In this document: piece by piece, positions 52,274-63,510 of the stretch
How positions within the stretch are numbered: position 1 is the stretch's first letter
Layout of the letters: each line of letters opens with the position of its first letter
Assembly (NCBI RefSeq): GCF_016808335.1
Contig: NC_053146.1
Coordinates: 27,310,938 to 27,374,937 of the forward strand
Direction: 5' to 3'
Source of the DNA: Panicum virgatum
Lineage: Eukaryota > Streptophyta > Magnoliopsida > Poales > Poaceae
DNA: 64,000 nucleotides
Translations under genes and position numbers: made by a program
Notes under the pieces: generated by a model
Databases searched by the model: none
What the model saw: the letters and a program-made list of their open reading frames with translations, nothing else
Told to the model about the DNA's origin: nothing

Positions 52274-55005
52274 TGGATTCGGTGACCTACGTCCAGTGCA
52301 GGCAGGTCCGCAGGTGGCCCAGCTGATCTTGATTTGAATCCTTCCTTTGCTTGATCTCATGCCGTGGATATTGAGTGAGCATCTAATTCTCTTATCTATG
52401 CCTGCAGTAAGCTTGTTGGATTACGTCAGCAGGATCTCAGGTGAGTTTTGCCTTCTCTAGGCCTTTTTGATTCTTTATGTCCGCTCCTTGTTGTGCTTTG
52501 CATCTCAGGGTGAGTTTGTCCCACCTCTTTTCCTTGCCATGTGTTATTAGACGTCTAATCAGATAACTGATTTTATTCAAGTTCTTGCTTTAGTATCCAG
52601 TAGGTAGGGATTGTGATGAGGTGCCTTTCTTATGTATTGAAGCTAGGTATAAATTGTTTGAAACATGAAAGAGTGAATATTTAATGTGCTCCTGGTTTGG
52701 TGTGCATGTCCTCTCTTAGTTTTCTTGTCATGGCCATCTCGGTGAGCTGAGCTCACTGTGAGAAACTAAGAAAGAACTTTTCTTTTTTGGTTCCCTCCTA
52801 AGAGGTTTGCTTCATCCATGTGATGTTTTTCAGTAAAGTCTTAGCATCTCCTTTTCAGAGAGCTAGGTAGCTAACTGAAGCTGACTGCTGAATAGCAAGA
52901 GAAAATTTTAACTTGTCCTATTCATGGCAAAATTTTGCAGTGATTTATATCTTCAGAACCATTTCAATGTTGAGTGGAGCATAAATATGCCCAGTGTTCT
53001 TCCCTTTCCTGTTTAGCATGACCAGAGTTAAGTATATGCACTTAGGCAAGAGCAAGCAAACTAACAAATGCAGACTTGCATTTTCTAGAGTACTAATTGG
53101 CTAAAAGAGATGATTTTGTTTTAGAGTGGAATAATTTTGTGCTGGCAGCTTCATCTTTTATTGCTGATTCATCGCAAATTTTTGCGGTGGTTTATATCTT
53201 TAGGACAATTTTAGTATTGAGTAGAACACAAACCTGCACTGTAGTTTTTCCCCTCTCCTGTTTACCATGACCAGAAATAAGTATATGTACTTGTGCAGAG
53301 GCAAACAAACTAAAAAATGCAGATTTGTATATTTTACGGTGCTAAAAGACTAAAAGAGATAATTCTGTTACAAAATGGAATAGTTTGGTGATGAAAGCTT
53401 CCATGGTTCCTTTGCACATAGTAGTGATATTTACCTAGCACAATTTCAGTTTTGTTCCTTTGCAATTAGAGTCAAAACTCTGCAGCACCAGTGCCAAACT
53501 GCAGATGGCTATGTAGAGTTGTGTGATTCAGGCTTGCATTCAAATAATCCAGTCCAAGAACACTACTTGCATTATGTAAACTACTCATATATAGATATAC
53601 GCACTTAGCTTTTCTATTTCTAGGAAGTATTACATATTACAGTATCTTTTTTCATCATGTTGCTCCTGGTTCCTATAAGCTCACCTTATTGTTTCTAACA
53701 TAAGATCTTTTCTACACTTTCCTCGGCAGTGTTAAGGCCGTATATGAGCCAATTACCTGGATTGATGGCGCTACCTCCTCTCAACAAAAAAAGGCTGCTG
53801 AAGAGAAGAAGGTGTCTGAGATCTTGAATCTGAATCCATTTGAATGTTAGGTACTATTGTTACTATAAAATTTCATATGTGCTGTGCATCTGATCATAGC
53901 ATCTTATAGTTTCTCTTGTGCAGAAAAAATGAGTTCTTGGTTACGGTAACATTAAAGAAAATTGATGATTCATGGTGGTACAATGCATGCAAGAAATGTA
54001 TGAAAACAGCTAAGGGTCATGGTGATTCATACAAGTGCACTAATCCTAAATGTGGTGCCATTGGAGTGCCCTATCAGAGGTTAGTTTGTCGCTGCTACCG
54101 TTCGCTCCTTATCTAGCATGTGTTCAGGCTATTTTCTAATAAATCTAACTCTCTAGGTTCAAGCTATCGATACTTGCTGGAGATGAGACTGGTGACACTG
54201 ATTTCATTCTTTTTGGACGTCAAGCTCAATGGCTTGTCAAAAAAAAAAACAGCTGATACCCTTGTGGCTGATAACCCAATTGGTTTTAACCCAGATGAAC
54301 TTACAAGGCTTCTCGAAAAGATTTTCACATGGAGCGTTAGTTTTACAGACAGCACAACAGACTCACACAAAATCACCTTTTAAGTTAATGCAATAGTGGG
54401 AGAGGTGAATGATGGTGGTGCTGTCATTCCAGCAACACCAGGAGCACCCCAAACATCATCTACTATGTCCTCTTTGCTTGCTGCTACTGAAGCTAGCCTT
54501 CCCTCAAACACCACACCAACTAAAATAACATTGGGTGTTCCTGAGCCAGCAGACACTCCACAGAGTATAAGGAACAATGCTCATGATCAGGTACCTGCCT
54601 ACATCTAGCATTCCATGTCATTAGCTCTTTGCTGTTATGACAGCTGCATTCGTGCACTTAAATAAACTTAAATGTAGCAAGTGGACGATGCTATTCCCTT
54701 CAGTTGCATTACTTCCTAATTTTTGGTATAATTTGACATAGGATAAGACCTTGATTGCTGCTCCAAATGCACCTGGTAATTCCTCTACAAAGACACAAAA
54801 AAGCACTACAAAAAAAGGTTATCCTCAACAACCACATCTATTTTTTACTTCTGCCAGTTCATTGTTAAACATAAAACTCATATATGTACTTCTAGGTCCC
54901 GTCCATCCCCTAGGAAGAAAGTTGCTAAGAAGCTATTTACTGGTGAAGAAACTGCAGATGACGGTGGTGGCAATGACAGTGGTGCAGCCACCTCTAGCCA
55001 GAACA
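52274..55005 (+). pseudogene. RPA70-like (replication protein A large subunit) pseudogene
   Basis: A likely first ATG at 52274 (MDSVTYVQ) is followed by long introns. Exons near 53730-53845 (VKAVYEPITWIDGATSSQQK), 53924-54079, 54157-54590, 54742-54816 and 54897-55005 carry the C-terminal OB fold of RPA70. The zinc ribbon is seen as WWYNACKKCMKTAKGHGDSY then KCTNPKCG, followed by LSILAGDETGDTDFILFGRQ and a tail SRPSPRKKVAKKLF. RPA70 binds single-stranded DNA in replication and repair; RPA-like genes are also carried by plant Helitrons. Defects are a TAA stop at 54381-54383 where relatives have a sense codon (KITF*VNAIVGEV) and a phase mismatch at the 53845/53924 junction. It lies just upstream of a Helitron 3' end, so it is probably Helitron cargo. 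Confidence 0.75.
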
Positions 55006-55629
55006 GGTACTTAGCTAGCTACTTTCATCAAGGTCCTGCATGTGACAATCAGAGTACTCTCTTCCAACTGGGATCTTTGTACCATTTATGCTTTCAAATA
55101 AGTTCAGTTTATACAAGTACAAAGTGATACAACCTAGCATTTGAGGGGTAAAATCATTCGAGCTGCATGCTTAGGTCATACCATAATCAGAATAATGCTT
55201 TCGTTAACTAAGCAATTAAGCACAATGTGGCATTTTATGAGAAATAAAATCGAAACAACCACATGACTCCAGTTCTATTTTGTTGATCTTTTTTAATTAG
55301 CAACCTACCTGCCTGTTTTTAGAAACCATTTAAGTAGCAGATCATTTGGAAATTGCACTTACATCTCCATAACACATGTTAGACATTGATTTATTATCCT
55401 TTTGCCGTCCAAGCAGGGATGCATGAGCAGTGAAACTCATGTTGATTCTGTCTCTACCAGTTGCTTTTTGTGTACCCTTTGTCTGGCAAGAAGGGTCCGA
55501 TGCTTAGGATTTGGAGTCTGCATAGACCTCATCTCGCAAACTGTGTAGTATGGTCAGTTAGTATTCTAAGCTACCAGCTAGGTTGTTTGGTAGCTATGGA
55601 TACTTGTTGTTGCATGTTGATTTATAGAT

Positions 55630-56170
55630 GCCTCAGATGTGCTGTAATATTGCTGCTCCAAATGCCGGATAGACACCTACCCCCTCCATCCTGAAATGTA
55701 AGTCATTTTGCTTTGTCCTAAGTCAAAGTAGTCTAAGTTTGACCAAATTTATAGAGAAGAATACTAACATCTAAGACATCAAATAAGTAAATTAAGAAAG
55801 TATATTTCATTGTTGATCTAATTATTCTTATTTGACATTCAAAATATTATTATTTTTTCTATAAACTTGGTCAAACATGGAACAATTTGATTTAAGACAA
55901 ACCAAAATGACTTACATTTCAGGATAGAGGGAGTATATATATATCCTGATGGCAGGATAAATTTGTGCTTGGATTGAAACATGGTGATTGGATGTGTTGT
56001 GATGTTCACGATTGAGATGCCAGACAAACACCATAGGAGAGTCTGGTGATGCGGATGTCTTGTAATATTCACTATTCAATTGCCGGTCAGACACCTAATG
56101 GCTAGGATAGTTTGGTGCTCGGATGTGTTGTAATATTTATAATTCAAATGCCGGATAGACACCTATATTA
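55630..56170 (+). repeat. Degenerate tandem repeat of about 65-70 bases in the Helitron
   Basis: Units containing TTGTAATATT...AAATGCCGGATAGACACCT occur at about 55643-55680, 55996-56036, 56059-56101 and 56128-56168. A Stowaway element separates the first unit from the others. Confidence 0.7.
55680..55933. mobile_element. Stowaway MITE
   Basis: The left end CCCCCTCCATCCTGAAATGT and the complement of the right end, CTCCCTCTATCCTGAAATGT, are near-perfect inverted repeats. TA flanks both (55678-55679 and 55934-55935). 254 bases. Confidence 0.9.
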
Positions 56171-56639
56171 ATCTGTTGATGGTGTGCTTGCTTCTAGATG
56201 TGCTTCTGTATTATGGCGCATATAGTTTGATTATCATGTTTTATTGTCTTTTGGTTACTGATATTTTATTAATCAAATGGTAATCAAACGGTAGGGCGCT
56301 CATCGCCCGCCGAATGTTCTAGTGCACTAAATGAAGGCCAATTTGGCCAATGCCTGGTCAATACTATGTTGAAGCGTGAATACTGATGACAGTTATGTGC
56401 TTAATGTGCTGCTTGCTGATCAATTCTTAGAAAATAAGCAATGTACATTTTGCTTGGATCAGGCCATTTTGCACAGCATATTCATGCAGCTCAGCTAGCA
56501 AATGCTTATGCAAGCATGTAGTTTAGTCATTCCAAGATATGTTAAAAGCATAACATACTATCTAATACCAGTATATTGCATGACAGCATCCTGTTTTAAG
56601 TCCACAACCATATTATTACATCAAGCTAGCGCCCACAAG

Positions 56640-56940
56640 AGCTGGAAACATATTGAGTGATAGATATATGGTCGCATTTATCAGACAGCAAGGGAGAAAC
56701 ACTGGAGAAAAAAAGAAAATCTTCATATTTGCACCAAAGAAGAGCTCCATGCTATTTCTTCCCTTGCCTTCCGTTCCTACCAGAAACCATACAGAGCCAT
56801 ATACACATGGTCGCGGGTATCAGTTAGCAAGGGAGAAACACATGAAAAAGAAGGGTCAATCTTTCATATCTGCACCAAAGGAGAGCTCCATCTTATTTCT
56901 CCTCTTCTATCCCCTTCCTAGTTTTCTCAAGCATATATAA
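56640..56940 (+). repeat. Imperfect tandem duplication of about 140 bases
   Basis: ATGGTCGC...ATCAG...AGCAAGGGAGAAACAC, then TGCACCAAAGAAGAGCTCCAT, at about 56667-56760 recurs as ATGGTCGCGGGTATCAG...TGCACCAAAGGAGAGCTCCAT at about 56807-56895. No gene recognised. Confidence 0.75.
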
Positions 56941-57805
56941 GTCAGCACATGAGAACCAATCGAACTAACAAAAATTTTCGAAATGCAAACATCGTTGATG
57001 GGCATAACCTGACACCATGTTCCTAAGCACACACATGATTTCTGCAATACTGAAACTTTCTATAGGACAAACACAAATGATCACCGCACATCATTTGCTT
57101 CAGTCCAAACCAACCTACCTGTCATTTTTAGTTGGCAAATTTGTGCTGAAAAAAACAACATAATAAGTTCATGTAAAAGTAACCTCTAGGGTGAAAATTT
57201 TAACAAATGCATACTCTTCCATAAAGGATCCACTACGAATACGACTCATCCATAAGAAATTTGAATCACTGATATGAACAACTACAATACATTACCTCTT
57301 TATGGTGGCAAAGATTCAACTTTTCCAGACTGGATTAACTATGCAGTCTGTCAAATTAAAGAGCGAACATGGACAAAGATTCAGATTTTCAGACTGGATT
57401 AACTCCATAGTATATCAAGAGGAAACATGACATCTGAGTCTCTACAGTCTTTTAAGACAATCTTCCCTCCCAAAATAAAAATACATGTTACCTTCAAATT
57501 TATATAGGCCTAGGAACAAAAAAAAAAAAATGAAAATATCAGTAGTTGGTCCAGTCCAAGGCTGGTGTGAAGATTGAGGAAGGAACCCTGAGCAGGTCGT
57601 CTGGACAAATCTGACAAAGAAAAAGGTGCACAAAATCATGAGGAAGGTGCCACATTTTCACATCTAAGCAACGGCACCCATCCATGTCTCTGCAACTAAA
57701 GCACATCTAGAGCAGGAGCTGGAAGTAACAGCAGAAGGCAGGGACGAAAGGATAAGGGAGCGACGAGGACCAAACCTTGCGGAAGTAATTCAGTCATTCG
57801 TGGTT
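56941..57805. other. Spacer with a local direct repeat
   Basis: A near-repeat of about 60 bases with CAGACTGGATTAACT (57329-57343 and 57391-57405). A purine-rich, poly(A)-like tract lies near 57515-57530. No gene supported. Confidence 0.5.
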
Positions 57806-58907
57806 CTAAAGCAAGGCAGGCCGAACGCACCCGGGCCGCGGAGGGATCAACGCGTGACCAGAGGCAGAAAGAAGCAGGACAGCAGCACGAGGCACAGAGG
57901 GAAAAGAAGAGTGAGCGGCGAATCTAAGAGATCCCAAGCATGAGGCAAGAGGCTGAGGATGCACCAAACGGAAATGAAGAAGGCAGGAAAGCTCACCGCG
58001 CCCTAGAAGGAAGGGAGACACGGCGGCGCCGGTGGTGCAAGTCAATTCGCCAGCCAGCCGGCGTGCCGGTGGCCTCCAGCAGCCGCTGGAACCCCGGATC
58101 CGGAGGCAGTGGTGCACAAGCTCCACTGCATGCGCCTGCAGCTGTGGTTGGGAGGTGTTGTGCGTCGTGGTGGCCTCGAGGTCGACGCCAGATTCGCCGC
58201 CGCTACCCCGGATCCACTGCTGCGCCGCCGCTGCCACCTTGGATCCGGTGCCGCTCGCCCCCATCCTCCAGCTGCGCTTTGGCGGAAGCCCTTGCCGCGC
58301 GCCCCTCCGCGCGCCGCTTGTCCCCCTTCCTCCCCGGCTGCTGCATCCGCTCAGCGCGACGCCGGCCAGGCTCCTACCCCTACCCCCACGCCCAACCTCC
58401 ACACCCGGGCGCCGCCATTGCTCCTCCACCCTAGCAAATGGTGGAGACGGTGGTCACTTCGGCAGCAGGCACGGCGAAGGCAGTTGGCTGCGGCCCGGCT
58501 GCTTCCCAAAACCTACACCGCCTCCACCAGAGCGAGGCGAAAACAAAAAAGGGGCGGAGCGAGAAGCCGCGGCACCCAGCGGAGACGGGTTCAGGGGACC
58601 CCGCTTGGACCCAGCCGAAGGCGAGGCGGTGCGGCAGGTCGGCGCACGCGGCATCCCACGAAGATGGCTCTGGGGGACCCCGGCGGGGCCGAGGCGCTGC
58701 GGCTGCGGGACGTGGGTGCGGCAAAACCATGGGCCGCGTCGGGCATTTCTGTCAGGGGCACGTGGCACGCTGGGAGCAGCTGGGTGCTCCCAGGGTTCCC
58801 TCTCCACGGTGTATAGAAGTTTGAGTAAAGGCATCTCAACCCATTTGAAACTGAGCAAAAAGAACCCAGATAGCAAAACCAGACCATTAAAACTGGGTGC
58901 ACCATGA
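57806..58907. other. GC-rich region with overlapping open frames on both strands
   Basis: Frames of 207 codons (minus, 58429-57806), 291 codons (plus, 58032-58907) and 235 codons (plus, 58109-58816) overlap. All are rich in Pro, Arg, Ala and Gly and match no family I know. No splice pattern or terminal repeats could be fixed. This may be a captured or decayed GC-rich exon. I cannot choose a coding strand. Confidence 0.25.
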
Positions 58908-59720
58908 AACATTACCAGCTTGAGTTGGAAGGCTGTTTTCAGGGAAGAGTTAAGGCTGAGAAGTTCCAGTTTTTCTACACTTTCTCCCCTGGCTTCCAGC
59001 CTGTGTAACCTCCTCTTATATACTATAAACCTACTTTTTATGTATTAGAAAATGAATGTTTTGAATGGTTGGGGGAAAATTAACGGCTCACGTCACTCGA
59101 TCCAATGGTTGGAAAGGTGGAGACACCAAGAGGCACCAAAATGAAAGGCACCCAGTATGGACCCGGTGCATTCTAAATGGTGAGCCATATGCACCGGGTG
59201 CATACCGAATTTGTGGGACCCGTATCGGAGAAGATGAGGTGGAATAATTATCTTTTCAAATTTTTTTATTTGATTCCCTAGAAAATGAAAGGTAACCAAT
59301 GTGGAAATGCTCGAAAAATGTAAACCGTTGCTGATTGAAAAGAGATAAATTAAAGAGTAAATTGCATTAGAGGTCATCAATTATATTATATATGTGCAAA
59401 TAGGTTGCCATTCTATGATACGTCAACCCATCTATTTCACGCTACCATTATTGACAATTGCGGGTCCGCCAACTTTTGTCAATAAAGGTTTTAAGAAGAA
59501 CGCTGCCTTTTGTAAGTGCTGCCCACCTCATCCTGTAAGTGGTCCAACGAAAATGCGACAGGCCCGGTTCATGCATGTGGCACCAACTTGTGGTTGTCAC
59601 GCCTTTATTTGACGATCGCATTTCCTTGCAAGTGCCGATGCTTAGTGCTCCAATGAACAACTGACTCGTTTTTTTCTGCTGCGTTTACATAAATGTACTT
59701 AACCCTCAGTTTAGCAATGT
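58908..59720. other. Spacer, no gene seen
   Basis: It contains the palindrome TGCACCGGGTGCA (59188-59200) and, close to it, another CCGGTGCAT (59162). No other structure recognised. Confidence 0.4.
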
Positions 59721-59960
59721 ACTCCTTCCATCCTAAAATATGAAGCATTTTATTTTCCACCCTAAAATATAAAGCATTTTATTTAGTTTGTCCTAAGGCA
59801 AACGATTTAGTTTGTCTACCAACTTTACAAGAAAAATGCAATAATATTATGTCAAATAAGAATAATTAGATATATTATGAAATATATTTTCATTATTTAG
59901 TTATTTGGTGTGTTAATTATTCTCTATAAATTTGGTGTGATGGCTATTTTGAACCGGCGG
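59721..59960. mobile_element. Decayed Stowaway-like MITE
   Basis: The left end CTCCTTCCATCCTAAAATAT is Stowaway-type. A second copy of the start, CACCCTAAAATATAAAGCAT, follows immediately. The right end is eroded, so the boundary is approximate. Confidence 0.45.
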
Positions 59961-60016
59961 TGATAGGATGCTGGAGCAGTGAATGGATATCATCATAAAC
60001 AAAATAGGCTCGGTTT

Positions 60017-60275
60017 GCTTTGCCACCTTTATTGTGTTGTCGATCTTTGCACCCTAGGCGTTGTAGTATCTCTTAGCAGGTTTAGTTCTGGTCTAGTCTA
60101 GGTTTCATGGGTCGTCTATGTATCCTCCGTTTTTCTTACTATTCTTGTTTGTTGTACGGGTGCCACTTGCTTGGTGGTACTTTATGTCTATCTTAATAGA
60201 CTACCTGTTAAGATTTTGTAACGGTCGTACTACTTTCTTCTTAATGAAATATGTGCTCAGGCACATTTACGAAAC
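60017..60275 (+). mobile_element. Short 5'-truncated LINE with target duplication
   Basis: A 259-base insert ends in CTTAATGAAATATGTGCTCA and a short A-rich tail, like a plant LINE 3' end. It is flanked by the identical 15-mer AAATAGGCTCGGTTT (60002-60016 and 60276-60290). No coding remains. Confidence 0.8.
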
Positions 60276-60290
60276 AAATAGGCTCGGTTT

Positions 60291-60618
60291 AGTTAATAAG
60301 TACACATGCCTATTGTTATTTAAAATGTTTGAACATATTAACATGTATGAGCACCAAATAAAAAGTTTCCACATACTCCCCCATCTCCAAATATAGCTAC
60401 TTCTACCATTTAAGTTTTGTCTCATAATGTAGCTTCCAAAATGTATTTTTTTATATACAAGGTCTAAAATGTCCCTCCTTGAATGAAAATTAATTATGAT
60501 AGGTAGATCTGGATACAAGTTAAATAGGAAAGTCATAATTGCATGGTAACTAAACTAGGGTAATATAGATTTTTTACTCTCTAATCTTAATCCCTCTAAA
60601 TTTTTTTAAAAATAGTTA
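60291..60618. other. AT-rich spacer
   Basis: No gene. A Stowaway-like phrase at 60375-60440 (CTCCCCCATCTCCAAATATA) may be a further decayed MITE end. Confidence 0.35.
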
Positions 60619-60923
60619 CTCCCCCATTCTAAAATAAGTGTTGTTTTAGAAAATTTTAGACACATTACTCATTCTAAGAAATGACTTTGTTACCCCTAAT
60701 TACTTGTTGCAACTTTAATTGAAAACTATGTTATTTATTTGGTTTTTTGGATCCTCAATGAATGCATATGTATTAGAACTATAAAAGTAGCATCTACTAT
60801 GTTCCTATACATTGTTTTCTTGGTATATGGTATTGTTTTAATTGGATGGATACAAGCTAAAATAATATATATTTTTGAAAAAAATTGAATGTTAAAACAA
60901 TACTTATTTTGAGACGGAGGGAG
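60619..60923. mobile_element. Stowaway MITE
   Basis: The left end CTCCCCCATTCTAAAATAAG and the complement of the right end, CTCCCTCCGTCTCAAAATAA, with TA on both sides (60617-60618 and 60924-60925). Subterminal GTTGTTTTA/TAAAACAAT arms pair. 305 bases. Confidence 0.88.
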
Positions 60924-61053
60924 TATATTATAAGACAAAGTATATTATATATATGAGCACGAATCTTCAATCCATAGCTCTTTATTACTTTTCATCGATG
61001 GATGCTAATTCAAGTTGTTTGACTTTTGCACATTATTGTAGCTTCTCCTACCA

Positions 61054-61059
61054 TATAAA
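61054..61059 (+). promoter_or_regulatory. TATA box, BAHD acyltransferase gene
   Basis: TATAAA lies 78 bases before the ATG at 61132. The Stowaway element at 60619-60923 ends about 130 bases upstream and is thus part of the promoter region. Confidence 0.55.
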
Positions 61060-61131
61060 CAAAGGAAGCTGGTGTGGTGGCCAAGTTCCGCCCAGAGTTA
61101 GTGCATCAATACTAGCTAGAGACATAGGACA

Positions 61132-62394
61132 ATGAGCCTAGTGTTGAGGAAGTCCTCACCCGTGGTGGTCAGGCCATCGCCGGAGCAGGTGACGATGAGG
61201 GGCACCATAAAACTATCGTCCTTCGACAAGAGTCTGAACAATTTGCCGAACACATCGTTGCTCATGTTCGAGCATCCAATCCACAACGCTGCCGGGACCA
61301 TACAGGCCGCCCTGTCCCGAGCACTAGCCCATTACTACCCTATTGCTGGTCGCATCATTGCAGGAGGAGGAAGCAGCGGCGGCGGCGACGACGACGTCTA
61401 CATCGAGTGCAACGACGAGGGCGTGGCATTTGTAGCGGCATCCACCTGCCACGCCCTGAAGGATGTCATCTGCTTCGACCGATGGCCGGACGCGAGGAAG
61501 CTGCTCGATGAGCTTGTCGACGTTGTCGTCCACTACCCAGCCATGGCCTGTGCCCCCCGTGACCCTTTGCTGATGATGCAGGTGACCGAGTTCTCGTGCG
61601 GCGGTCTCGTCCTCGGGGTGACCTGGAACCACGGCATCGCCGACGGCGTCGGGATGGGCCAGTTCTTGCAGGCCGGCGGCGAGCTCGCCGGCGGGTTGCC
61701 ATCGCCGTCGTTCGCGCCGGTCAGGTGGGACGGTTCGCTCCCAACCCTCCCTCCCTCCATCCTGGATGCGGAGGAGCACATGCTGAGCCTAGATCCACTG
61801 AACGGCGATCTCGCTACTCTGGACATCACCATCCCGTTGACATCGATTGACCAGATCAGATCTGACTTCAGCGGCAGATTCCATGGCCAGCCATGCACCA
61901 CGTTCGAGGCGGTCCTCGCTGTCCTGTGGCGGTGCCAGACGCGAGCAATCAGGCTCGATCCGCAGACCCCAATCCTGCTCATGTTCGTCGCCGATGTGCG
62001 CAAGCACGTCGGTGCTAAGAAAGGCTACTACGGGAACTGCACCATCGATCAGGTCGTCGTGGCTACTAGCAGCGCGGTGGCGGACGGAGATGTCAAGGAT
62101 GTAATCATGGCGATCAAGCACGCCAAGGACCAGATACCTAGCCGGCCGAAGATGACGACGGGTCAGCACGAGCTCTGCAAGGTGCCTGCGTACCATACCA
62201 TGATGGTGTCATCGTGGCGGAACCTTGGCTTCGACCAGATGGATTTGGGGAGCGGGAGGCTGGCGAGGGTGACGACCTCCGGGAAACATATGCCACCAGC
62301 ATCGGCCGCGCAGGGCTTTCTGTCCAGTGGCAGGGATGGGGTCAGTGTGCTGTCGGCCTTAGTCACGACACGGACGCTTTCCTTGCAGAATTAG
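61132..62394 (+). CDS. BAHD-family acyltransferase
   Basis: A single uninterrupted frame encodes 420 residues. BAHD enzymes transfer an acyl group from acyl-CoA to an alcohol or amine in specialised metabolism and wall or surface chemistry; they are cytosolic. The N-terminus (SSPVVVRPSPEQVTMRGTIK, then LSSFDKSLNNLPNTSLLMFE) and LAHYYPIAGRI are typical. The catalytic HXXXD motif is HGIAD at 167-171, within TWNHGIADGVGMGQFLQ. The central CTTFEAVLAVLWRCQTRAI and YYGNC motifs are present. The second signature, DFGWG, is changed to DLGSG (371-375), losing the Trp. The length is slightly under the usual 430-450. There are no introns, common for this family. Substrate cannot be assigned. The altered signature may reduce activity, but the frame is intact and the catalytic His is kept. 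Confidence 0.93.
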   Translation: MSLVLRKSSPVVVRPSPEQVTMRGTIKLSSFDKSLNNLPNTSLLMFEHPIHNAAGTIQAALSRALAHYYPIAGRIIAGGGSSGGGDDDVYIECNDEGVAFVAASTCHALKDVICFDRWPDARKLLDELVDVVVHYPAMACAPRDPLLMMQVTEFSCGGLVLGVTWNHGIADGVGMGQFLQAGGELAGGLPSPSFAPVRWDGSLPTLPPSILDAEEHMLSLDPLNGDLATLDITIPLTSIDQIRSDFSGRFHGQPCTTFEAVLAVLWRCQTRAIRLDPQTPILLMFVADVRKHVGAKKGYYGNCTIDQVVVATSSAVADGDVKDVIMAIKHAKDQIPSRPKMTTGQHELCKVPAYHTMMVSSWRNLGFDQMDLGSGRLARVTTSGKHMPPASAAQGFLSSGRDGVSVLSALVTTRTLSLQN

Positions 62395-62584
62395 ACAAGT
62401 TTATATGAGATCTACCTTAATTTCGTTCTACCATGCCTTTTCTGCCTCTTGTAATTTTATAAGTGTCATGCCTCTCGAGGTTTAATATTTCTCGGGGTCA
62501 AACTTTAAACCATTCGGATCTGGAGTTCTGGACCAAACCTTTTCATATGGGCTTCCTCCATTCTTTCTTCCGGGATGCTCCATA
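62395..62584. other. 3' flank of the BAHD gene
   Basis: T-rich probable 3' UTR. No other feature. Confidence 0.4.
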
Positions 62585-62710
62585 CACTACCACATAACCA
62601 CACATCGGTCCTTCTCATTAGTCCCGGTAGATTTTGGGCCAGGACTAAATGAGGCATTAGTCTCCGGGTCCAATGTCACCTATCAAAAGGGACTAAAAGA
62701 TCCTAAAAGT
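62585..62710 (+). mobile_element. Truncated CACTA left end
   Basis: CACTACCACATAACC starts a short stretch with TTAGTCCCGGTAG and GGGACTAAAAG, the same subterminal words as in the small CACTA elements. No right end follows, so it is a fragment. Confidence 0.55.
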
Positions 62711-63380
62711 TCCAACACCTCTCTATCTCTACGACTAAAAGGAACGAAGTGGGACGTGAATCTGTCTCCACATGCTTCTACCAAATTCGTATCCTAAGTG
62801 TCCGATGAATCTTTCCGTACATCTGCATTGCCCACCCCCTTATCTTGGCACACCGCTTACCCAGCCTTTGCATTTGTCCTTGATTGCTAGCCTTCCCATG
62901 TCTGGTTATGCTGAGTTCGGTCGGCCATGCACTGTGGCCAACACCGACGTTCTTTCACCTACATGTAGAGAAACACATCTAGATGGGATCCTGACATGCA
63001 AACTTTGGAGCAACACATCCTACGGTCGAAAGGATTGTACCTTGGATCCATGGTCCCACACACAGTGTCTCCTTCAATGTTCAGGCGCAAACCCACTCTC
63101 CTGGGAAACACGCACACGATGATAAGCAAGGTGGTGGAACAAACAGCCAAAAACATGCCAGGACCAGGCCGACCGGCCTAGTTAAGGCCGGCCGGCCTTC
63201 CAACTACCTGCCTTCACCTTAATACAACCATAACCACCTTCAGGAGCTGATCAGGAGCATCATATCCACGCCAAAGTCAAGGCCACGTGGTGAAAATCCC
63301 AGGCCGGCTGGCCTCACTTTGTAGATCTTCTAGGTAATGAGTTGGCTAACCCGCGTTAGACCCTCTACCCACTTGCCTCT
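62711..63380. other. Repeat-like DNA, no gene recognised
   Basis: Contains GGCCGGCCGGCC-type repeats near 63155-63205 and 63302-63314, as often seen in LTRs. Open frames are short and unassigned. Confidence 0.4.
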
Positions 63381-63510
63381 CTTCCCCTTGTGAGTTCGGT
63401 TGAACTAGTTCTAGACCTAGTCGAAGCTTTACCGTTCCTTGGATTCGATATCCCAGGTATACTTCTTGGTGAAAGCTACAATCGGTCTCTGTGCGCTTGC
63501 GGAGTAATTC
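63381..63510 (-). mobile_element. LTR fragment (probable)
   Basis: The minus strand reads TCCGCAAGCGCACAGAGACC, then TTGTAGCTTTCACC and TATCGAATCCAAGGAACGG. This is the phrase order found in LTRs of many grass retrotransposons. Boundaries are not visible. Confidence 0.5.

Larger units (their letters stand above)
55006..56322 (+). mobile_element. Helitron 3' region and terminus
   Basis: The terminus has a GC hairpin GGGCG-CTCAT-CGCCC (56294-56308), then 10 bases, then CTAG (56319-56322) followed by T. This is the defining 3' end of Helitrons, which insert between A and T. The RPA-like pseudogene lies upstream in the same orientation. The 5' TC end was not located; it lies somewhere left of 53700 and possibly left of 51300. 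The region also carries a tandem array and a Stowaway insertion. Confidence 0.7.

Noticed and set aside
52274..54590. Intact, functional RPA70 host gene
   Set aside because: An in-frame TAA at 54381, a phase mismatch at the second junction and the adjacent Helitron terminus argue for a decayed transposon-borne copy.
61324..62196. Minus-strand open frames inside the BAHD gene
   Set aside because: Antisense shadows of a real, motif-bearing coding frame.
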